A DNA stretch of 64,000 nt from Pseudozyma flocculosa PF-1 (lineage: Eukaryota > Basidiomycota > Ustilaginomycetes > Ustilaginales > Ustilaginaceae), in NCBI RefSeq assembly GCF_000417875.1, contig NW_006920869.1, positions 1,481,759 through 1,545,758 of the forward strand, written 5' to 3'. Of the stretch, positions 56,809 through 64,000 are shown piece by piece (the first letter of the stretch is position 1; each line of letters opens with the position of its first letter). Below the pieces are notes generated by a model. It made no database searches and was not told the origin of the DNA. It worked only from the letters and a program-made list of their open reading frames with translations. The position numbers were made by a program, and so were the translations under genes.

Positions 56809-58604
56809 CTATGCGTCCGCGTCACCGTCACCGTCCTCCATCTCTCCACCTCGCAGCCCGATTCCACCTGACCCTGCCTTGCGAGCGGGATCCGCACTGC
56901 CGCCAGCAGACTCGGCGAGATCGCTGAGCGTCTTGAGCGTCCGGCTAAAGATGCGGGTGAAGGCAAGGTCCCACTGGACCACCGAGTCGGAATACAGGTC
57001 GACGTCGGCCGATGCCGTCTCGGACTGCGTCGGTCGGTGTGGACGATGCGCCGAGGCAGAGGTCTGCTGAGCCGCCCGCGCGGCTTTGCGCGGCGGTTCC
57101 GTCGTCGTTGGAGTCGACGTCGATGGCTGTGAGGGCGACGCAGGATTGGGAGAGTGCGGTCGCTTCGTGGAACGAGAATCGACCGGCGACGGGTCGCGCA
57201 GTGGCGACGACTCGCGTTCGTCAGGAGCCTCGTCACTCTCGTCGGCATCCGGATCGATCTGTTGGGTCGGCATAGCGAAAGTGCCGTCAGCAGGCAGCAC
57301 CGGGCCATGACGATCGCCGCAAGATGACCACCCACCTTGCGATCGAACAGCTCCTGGAAATGGCGATGCTCTGCCGTGTCCTCCTGAGGATCATAAGTTT
57401 CCCCTTCCGGCTCGATTGCGGGTGGTGGATCGGCCTGCGCGTCACCGATGGGCACGTCTTCCATCTCGCCCTCGAGGTCCTCGTCCGCCTCCATCTCTCG
57501 CTGCTCCTCACCATCGTTCTCCTCGTCCAACTGGTCGGCCACGACGCCTGGCACGATGTCCCCGGCAGTCGCCTGTCCGTCGTCCTCCTCGTCCTCGTCC
57601 ATCGTTGGCGGCAGCGGTGCGTTGAGCTCCTCTCGCATCCAGGCGAACAGCTTCTCACGCGCCAGCACGGCAATGTTGCGCAGCCGCACGCGGTCCGTCT
57701 GGCCGACGGTGCGGATGCCTTTGCCGCCCTGGATCGGCAGGCTCTCCCGCTCAGAGCCCAGGGCACTGCTATGAGGCGTGGATAGGAAGCGGCCGTCGAC
57801 TGCAGGAGAGGGCACGAGGCTCGAGGTGAATCGGCCGATACCAGGGACTGTCGAGCGAAGGGATGCTTTGCCGTTGCGTCCCTGCTCCGTCGGATTGCTC
57901 GAATCGTCTGCGTCAGAGAAAGCCTCTCGAGCGCGCTTGAGAGCCACGGGGAAGTTTATCATGTAGCCGCGCAGGATGGCGGTCCACATCCGATCAAGCA
58001 GGCTGGTGGCCTCGAGGACGAGGTTGAGCTGCTTGTTGCGGAGCGCGATCTCTTGACGGCGCCTTTGCTCCTCATCTTCGTGCTGGTCCTCGCCATCCTC
58101 GCCATCCTCTGCTCCTGGTCGGTCGCTGTACGCATCTGCGGCTTCGTCCCGGGCTTTGGAGGGTGCCTGGTCGCCCTTTTGCCTGCTTTCTCTTCTCGCC
58201 CGCTCTATCTCCATCCCTAGGCCGTAGCCGGCGATGCCATCGCAGATGTCCGAGGTGCACCTGAGCAGGTACGAGACGAGGAGATTAGTGCCGCCGCTGC
58301 CATACGGCGGCACGCGGGCCAGGACACCGAGGATGACGTTCCACTGCTGCCAGAAGGGGATGAGGGATGGCAGAGGAGAAGACGGATCGAATCGCTTTCG
58401 GTAGCCGCGCGAGATAACGAGGAGCGAGTTGTCGAGGTAGGAGCGCAGACGGGCTTCCTGCTTGGCCGAGAGGGGCTGCGGGACAAAGGTCGATGCCTGG
58501 ACCGACTCGTCGGCGTGCTGCTCGGATGCTGCGGCGTCCGCAGGCGCATCGGGCAGTATCGACGAGAAGTCGTCGATAAGGAAGCCGCCGCCTGTCGATG
58601 CCAT
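56809..58604 (-). CDS. Conserved fungal protein of unknown function
   Basis: Exons 58604-57336 and 57258-56809 give 572 residues. The 77-nt intron has GTGGGT and CAG ends in phase 0. The start at 58604 (MASTGGGFLIDDF) is preferred over an in-frame ATG at 58865, whose extension is Pro/Ser-rich. The first half is helical and looks conserved (RLRSYLDNSLLVISRGYRKRF, LIPFWQQWNVILGVLARVP, LLVSYLLRCTSDICDG, LNLVLEATSLLDRMW). Then come acidic linkers and a short C-terminal helix (VQWDLAFTRIFSRTLKTLSDL). I do not recognise a functional family, and no catalytic or membrane motif is visible. The acidic, split layout would suit a complex scaffold; this is only a guess. Confidence 0.75.
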
Positions 58605-59213
58605 GTCGGATTCAGGGTGTCGGGACGGTGCCGATGGAGGGGGGGGGGAAGGTGATGGTGGCAGGAGCCAACGAGATGTGTGCGGCTGCGAGGCCTGGCT
58701 GGCCAGAGAGCGCTTGGACCGGCGCGATGTGGAGGCCAAGGCGCAGATCGAAAGAGAGGCGGCAGGTTGGTCGGTGGCCGCTGGGTGCGTGCAGCTTAGC
58801 CCGTGCGCCGCGGGCCTGGCTGGCTTCGGAAGGGCAGCCGGCTTGGCCCTGCCTGCGTGCTTCATCAGGCGCCTTGCCTAGCTCCAAACAAAAAAGGCAG
58901 GAGGCAGGCGTGCTTGCAGCTGGGCAGGCAGGTAACTTAGGCCGGGGAGAGTCATGCGAAGAAAACCACCCCGCCCGCCCGGCGCTTCCGATGGCTGGAC
59001 CCCCCAGTTTTAACGGCTTGCCAGCATGCTTTCGGCTTGAGACTCCCCTGCCTCCTCGTTTCGGACCACCCACTGGGCTTTGTGTGCACACCTTTCCGCA
59101 GCGAGCCGCTCACTGCGTCTATCCATAGCCCACGCAAGTGCTTTCCTCGCCTGCCACCTCCGCCCCCTTCGCTGCTTCGTTATGGCTCTCGACTGGCTCG
59201 TTGTGCCACCGCC
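58605..59213. promoter_or_regulatory. Divergent promoter of the unknown protein and the AlkB-like gene
   Basis: The start codons are about 610 bp apart on opposite strands. GCCTGGC/GCCAGGC-type words lie at about 58690-58880. No gene is contained here. Confidence 0.45.
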
Positions 59214-61940
59214 ATGTCCAGTCCTACCGAGAAGATGAGCGCCGCCGCCGTGGCCACACTCGATGGTCTCGTTCCGCCTACGGTTTCAGCTGCAGAGTCC
59301 CCAGGCCAGCGGCGCACCAATTCGCCTGCCAGCTGTCACTCTTCTGCGTCGTCACCAACAACCACCGGCTCGACCCGAAGCACTAGCGAAGGATCCCCCT
59401 CGTCGGCCGAGACCGATGCCACCTCGGTTTCGGAGCTCGCTTCGGGCCCGTCGAACGCGCCCTTTGTCTGGTCAGAGGTGAGATGGCCGTCTGCCTGCCG
59501 GTAGTCATTACCGGCTCATCCGCGACGTCGCCGGCAGACGGTTGATCGCTGGACTCCTGCTTCTTCCTCGGCCTCGCCCCTGCTCAGACCCGCCAAGAGC
59601 TCTGCGAGAGCCTGCCGTACTATCGCGCCTACCAGTCCGGCTCCTACGTGAAGGGCATCAGTGTGGGTAGCCGCCCAAGCTTCAAGAGGGACGATGCGCT
59701 CGTGGTGCGCGATTCGTTTGTAGTCGGCTACCTCCTCGGTGGCTGCCCCTCTCGCCGCGACATTTGGGCCAGCGACGGCCGCGTCATCATCTCTCACGGC
59801 GGCGGCAAGAGCGCAAACGTAGACGATCACACCGCTGGCGGCGTCGACGAGGATAGTTCGCGTCCCGCGGCCTCGTCGTCCAGCAAGCTCCAGCTCAAGG
59901 GCGATCAGGAGGAGGACGACTCGGTCATTGCCTCGCTCATCCAGACCATGAGGATGAAGGTGCCTCTCGTTCTCATCGCGGCAGAGAACTATGCCCTGCT
60001 GCCGATGAAGCTCAACTGTAGCTTTGCCGTGCTTGGCTGGTAAGTGCTTTCAGAAGCAGGGCGACAATGGGCAGCAGGCTCACACCGGCACTGACATCGT
60101 CGGACCGCGACCTCTCTCCCCAGGTACATCATCACGGATGGATGGGCAGAGAAAGAGGAGGACGACGACCTCCTGGGCGGCAAGAGCTTCGTGCGGTGGA
60201 AGTTCCGCTTCGAGTGGATCCAGGCACAAGGGGAGCCATGGTGGTGTCTCGGGCCGGAGCTGCACAGAAGCGCCACTTGGAACCCTCGCCAGCGGAAGGA
60301 GCGATTCACCAAGGCGGAGCGCGATCTGCCCGCCCTGGCACCACATTATCAGAAGGCGAGCCGAAGGCTCAAGGTGACCCTCGGAGACACCGCGAAGGCA
60401 TTCGACGAGGGCGTAGAGCGACCGCGGAAGCGACTGAGAAGGTACGTCCCTGGCCCGGATATCCGGTTGATCTCGAATCACTCTCGCTGACCAGCGGCTG
60501 ATCTTCTTCGCCATCATCTGCAGAGGACCAATGAAATCGACGGTAGCGCTGCGATCCTCGGTGAGCACGGAGGATGCCTTCAGCGCGAGCCATCCCGTCT
60601 GCACCCACTGTCAGCGTGCATCGCCGATAGTCTTCGACGACGGTTGGATGTGCCTGGCGCCAAAGTGTCCTCGCTTCTTTTCGAGGCGGTCGCCGGGTCC
60701 TCTGCGCTTTTCAGACGATTTCCTCAAAGTGCGCGGCGACAAGGCTCATGGCGGCTTTCCCAACGGTCGCGAGCCCTGGTCCCTTGTACCCGAAGCCCCT
60801 CTCGGTACTAGCCTCGACCAAGCCCGGGGTCTGTGGTGCTCAAAGTGCGGTCGCCTCAGCTGTCGCGCCGTCATCAACCGTCCTCGGTGCCCGCACTGCG
60901 ACAGCCAGGTCGGACCAAAGAAGGGTTTGCCTCTGGTACCGGCGCCAAAGCTGTCTCTGCACGCCGACGCCGACGTAGCCATCGTCTCGCCCGTCTCTGG
61001 CATCGTCACGCACGTCAAGCGCGAGGGCGGTCTCGTCGCCTACTCGTTCAACTTTCCCAAGCGAATGGGCGGATGCGCCGTCCACCTCGTCCAGGCCGAT
61101 GTCGAACACGGCGCGACCGAGGATACGGCCGATCGGATCTTTGCGGGATTCCAGCAGGGCTCTTGGCCGCAGGAGGACCCAGACGAGAGCCGGAAAAAGA
61201 AGAAGAAGGGCAAGAAGAGGAAGAGGGCCAGCGGCAGCAAGATGGACATCGGCTTTATCACGGACGACCAGGAGTCGGGGCGGTCGACGCTCGTGCCCTT
61301 CCGGCGGCATCCGCTGCGGTCCTCTTCGCTCAAGGGCGCGATGCTGACGCAGCAGTTCACCGTCAACTACGGCATGGCCTACAAGCACGCCGTGGCGATG
61401 GGGACCAACCCGATCGACGCCACCACGCCGCGATGCGTCACGTCGTCCATGTCGCTGATCCGCGCACGCACCGCCGCCGTCTGCCCTCTGGACGACGAGG
61501 GGGTGCATCGCAGTTCGTCGACATCCGAGGCGATGCAGCGCGGCTTCAACGAGGCGTACGGGTGCCTCTACCTGCCCTTCCAGTCGATGTCGTTCCATGA
61601 CGACGGCGAGCCGGGACTGGGCCCAATCGTCTCGTCGCTCTCGCTGGGAGCCGAGGCGACGATGAAGTTCCGCGTCAAGGCCAAGTTGCTCCTCGACTCT
61701 CCGTCGTCATTGTCGGGGGGTCGGGGGAGCAGGGAGCAGGCGGCGGCGCGGGCCATGAGGCAGGAGATGCAGACGCTCAACCGCGACCGCACCGTGCTCA
61801 CGCTCCGTCTGCGCCATGGCAGCGTGTGCGTGCAGGAGGGCGCGGAACTGCAGAAGCGCTTCGAACATGCCGTCGAACCTGGAGGATTCAGGGTGGCGTG
61901 CACCACCCGCTTCATCGATCCCGACATCAATGGTCGATAG
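59214..61940 (+). CDS. AlkB-like 2-oxoglutarate/Fe(II) oxygenase with two zinc ribbons
   Basis: Exons 59214-59477, 59588-60039, 60124-60441 and 60524-61940 give 816 residues. All introns (about 80-110 nt) join in frame with good signals. A Ser/Thr-rich N-terminus is followed by a fungal-specific region (YYRAYQSGSYVKGI, MKVPLVLIAAENYALLP, FAVLGWYIITDGW, VRWKFRFEWI). Two zinc-ribbon-like groups follow, with Cys371, 374, 388, 393 and Cys450, 453, 467, 470. The C-terminal domain has NYGMAYKHA, then FHDDGEPGLGP with an HxD iron pair (His703, Asp705), the distal His793 (RFEHAV), and Arg801/Arg807 in an Rx5R 2-oxoglutarate motif, in the AlkB order. A basic KKKKKGKKRKR tract suggests nuclear entry. 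Oxidative demethylation of a nucleic acid or protein is the family expectation; the substrate is unknown. Confidence 0.8.
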
Positions 61941-62604
61941 AGATGGGCGGTCGCTTTGTCTTGCTTTCTTCTCCCGCCAGATGTGTACAGACTCATCGAT
62001 ACCCAGCATCCGCTCATGCCTCCCTGCACAGGCCGACGTCCGATTCGATTGACGGCACCTTTTCTTGATCGCGACGCAGACCGACCCATGCATCACGTAG
62101 AAACGAGAGAGCTCCAGAGACGATTCGCTCGCCACCAAGCCGGCTCTGCATCTGACGCGCAGCGGCGACAGAGGGATGCGGCGGCACTGAGATGGAATGA
62201 CCGGGTAGCATCGAGTCCGGGAAACCCTTTCTTTGCCCTGCGAACTTCTGCTATCAATCTACGTGCCACCACCGCGGCGACGACGGCGACCGATACTATC
62301 TGGCGCGCCAAATAACGAGGGTGTGCGGGAGCGGAGTCGTAGCTCGGATCGCCCTGGATCGACGAAAAAGTCGGTGAAAGGGACGATGGTGAGGGAACGC
62401 GGCGAATCTTGTTGTTTATGTGGCAATGGCAAGTGACCGTGAATGGGATGCAGGAACAGGAGAGCTGCGGAGATAGAGATGGAGAGAGAAGGATGGAGAA
62501 GCGGAGAGACACAGAGAGAGGCGCAACGATCGATCTACAGGGCTCACGATGAGTGTCCGCTCGAGGGGGGTTGGTGACGTCTAGAAGATCACGGCATGGG
62601 AATA
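61941..62604. other. Convergent 3' region
   Basis: The AlkB-like gene (+) and the Pumilio gene (-) end toward each other here. There is no gene; a GAGA-rich stretch lies near 62455-62525. Confidence 0.55.
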
Positions 62605-64000
62605 TCAATACGGATGCGCGGCTCTGTCCGGAGGCGAGCGTTGGTGGTGCTGATGCTGGTGATGCAGAGAGAAACCGTATGCCGGCGCAGAGCGTTGCAG
62701 AAGACTGCCGTAGGCAGGATCAGGCGTGAATGCGTCGCTCTTGGGGCTGTACGACGGGGCCTTGAGGTTGATGTAGGGCGACATCTCGCGACTGCCGTTG
62801 TTCAGAAAGAGATGCTGAGCATCGCCGCCCGGCATCAGGTGCGGCTGGACGAGGGCCGGAGGAGCTCGGTCGGGCGAGCCGACGGCATTGGCCCGCGCCC
62901 AGGGATTGAAGGCGTCCATCGTGGGCGACCGCAGGCCTGCGTTGGACTGGTAGCTTTGAGACCGTCGTCCGTCTACACCCCGCCCACCGCGCTCGGCAAA
63001 GTCGAAACCACCACCACCACCACCGCCGCCGCCTTCGGTGATTCCGGGGAACAAGGAAGGCCGCAGAGGTCTGCCCGCTCTAGGACCTCGCAAGTCCGAG
63101 GGCGGGAGCGTGCCCTGCAACGACGCCTGCGCCATGGCGCTAGTGAGGTCCTTGACGCCATTCGGTGCAAACACCGAAGCGGCCTCCGTCTCGTCCCCAA
63201 AGGGCTGCGAGTGTGCTCGCGGTAACGCTGCTTGCCCATACGGCAGTGCGGAGGTCGGCGGTGCAAGCGCGGGTGCAGGCATAAACGGGCCTGTCGGAGG
63301 TGGCGGAGGACGGGCTGCCGCGAGGCCGAGGTTCTCGACCAGAGGTCTGTACGGCGGTGCGTCGAGGAGCCTGTGTCGGACGAGCAGCTCGGTGACGCGA
63401 CCTGCGCAGACTGCCCGAGTCTGTGCATCGAGCGCATTGGATGCGAGCAGCCTGAAGACAAATTGCGAGCCATGCAGCTGGTTTGTGACGATCTCCTCGA
63501 GGATGTGCGGCTTGTCCGCGTCGAGCAGCGCTGACAACACCCGCCGCGAGGCCTCAGGGTCGACGGTTTGCGTGATGATGCGCAGCAGCGTGAGGGACGC
63601 AAGCTTGTGGGTGCAGAGGTGGACGAGGTGGGGCGTGAATCTGGGTGTCAGCAGGCCGAAGCGCCCAGGGAAGCTGGTGGAATCGAGCAGCCAGGTCATC
63701 AGCAGCGCCCCATTCTGACTGGTGGCGAGCGGGACGGAGTTGAGGACGATGGCGGCGGCGACCCTTTTCTGCTGCAGCTTGGAAGCCTGCGACGACTCAA
63801 GCACGGCCCGCATGCTGCGCGCGCCAAATCGGCCCTGCGCCACCTCCCAGCACCGATCCACCATGGCATCAAAGATGAAGTCAGAGTGGGGTGATCCGAA
63901 GGGAATCACCTTCTGCACCACGTAGTTGCCGAACTGGTCGGTCAACAGCGGCGGCACGTAGGGACGGAGGTGCTCGGCGATCATGGATCGCTGCTCGTCG
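62605..64000 (-). CDS. Pumilio-repeat RNA-binding protein, C-terminal part, cut by the right edge
   Basis: The frame enters from the right edge and ends at 62605; at least 465 residues are in the window. PUF proteins bind 3' UTR elements and repress or localise mRNAs. Repeats are visible: PPLLTDQFGNYVVQKVIPFG is a canonical repeat core, and GRFGARSMRAVLESS, QNGALLMTWLL, HKLASLTLLRII and NQLHGSQFVFRLL are degenerate ones. The divergent later repeats recall the Jsn1/Puf2 branch rather than classical eight-repeat Pumilio. The last 270 residues are Pro/Gly/Ser-rich and disordered, with a poly-Gly run and a His/Gln end (HHQHQHHQRS). The N-terminus, where Jsn1-type proteins carry an RRM, is outside. 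Confidence 0.85.
   Translation of the reverse strand, partial: DEQRSMIAEHLRPYVPPLLTDQFGNYVVQKVIPFGSPHSDFIFDAMVDRCWEVAQGRFGARSMRAVLESSQASKLQQKRVAAAIVLNSVPLATSQNGALLMTWLLDSTSFPGRFGLLTPRFTPHLVHLCTHKLASLTLLRIITQTVDPEASRRVLSALLDADKPHILEEIVTNQLHGSQFVFRLLASNALDAQTRAVCAGRVTELLVRHRLLDAPPYRPLVENLGLAAARPPPPPTGPFMPAPALAPPTSALPYGQAALPRAHSQPFGDETEAASVFAPNGVKDLTSAMAQASLQGTLPPSDLRGPRAGRPLRPSLFPGITEGGGGGGGGGFDFAERGGRGVDGRRSQSYQSNAGLRSPTMDAFNPWARANAVGSPDRAPPALVQPHLMPGGDAQHLFLNNGSREMSPYINLKAPSYSPKSDAFTPDPAYGSLLQRSAPAYGFSLHHQHQHHQRSPPDRAAHPY

Noticed and set aside
1..64000. Transposons, integrated viruses, tRNA or rRNA genes
   Set aside because: No reverse transcriptase, transposase or capsid-like frames, no long terminal or inverted repeats, and no convincing tRNA A/B boxes or rRNA sequence were recognised by reading. 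A dedicated scan could still find a tRNA.

Overview
The window is nuclear DNA of a fungus, most likely a basidiomycete of the smut lineage (Ustilaginomycotina). The protein set is eukaryotic and fungal: cohesin Scc3, COMPASS Swd1, Brix-domain Rpf1, CENP-O, Zn2Cys6 factors, ribosomal proteins eS6 and uS15, Cox8. Coding DNA is GC-rich with C/G third positions. Genes have zero to three short introns (about 52-157 nt) with GTGAGT/GTAAGT donors, CTGAC- or CTCAC-like branch sites and CAG/TAG acceptors. The genus cannot be fixed from the sequence. There are three runs of N (8417-8785, 33479-33520, 50556-50575).

Layout, left to right: a possible gene start cut by the left edge (-); SCC3 cohesin subunit (+); a 3.3 kb non-coding stretch with a CT microsatellite and an N gap; a Zn2Cys6 transcription factor (+); a CENP-O-like kinetochore protein (+); a second, glutamine-rich Zn2Cys6 factor (-); 2.5 kb without a convincing gene; SWD1 (-); RPF1 (-) divergent from COX8 (+); a very long CorA-like Mg2+ transporter (-); RPS6 (-) divergent from RPS13 (+); a heptad-repeat coiled-coil orphan (-); an arrestin-domain trafficking adaptor (-); a giant class 3 (diacylglycerol-type) lipase (+); a small GPI-anchored Ser/Thr-rich surface protein (-); an AidB-type acyl-CoA dehydrogenase (-) divergent from a membrane-anchored short-chain dehydrogenase (+); a conserved fungal protein of unknown role (-); an AlkB-like 2-oxoglutarate oxygenase with zinc ribbons (+); and the C-terminal part of a Pumilio-repeat RNA-binding protein (-), cut by the right edge.

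The genes are ordinary chromosomal loci. I see no gene cluster, operon, transposon coding sequence, virus, tRNA or rRNA. Functional links are modest. Several genes serve chromosome biology (SCC3, CENP-O, SWD1), several serve ribosome production (RPF1, RPS6, RPS13), and the ACAD/SDR pair may share a promoter. The most unusual points are a probable 4-nt microexon in COX8, replacement of the CorA GMN signature by SIN, the zinc-ribbon plus AlkB architecture, a repeated PRL-PSP motif in the lipase, and a Zn2Cys6 cluster with a 22-residue loop.
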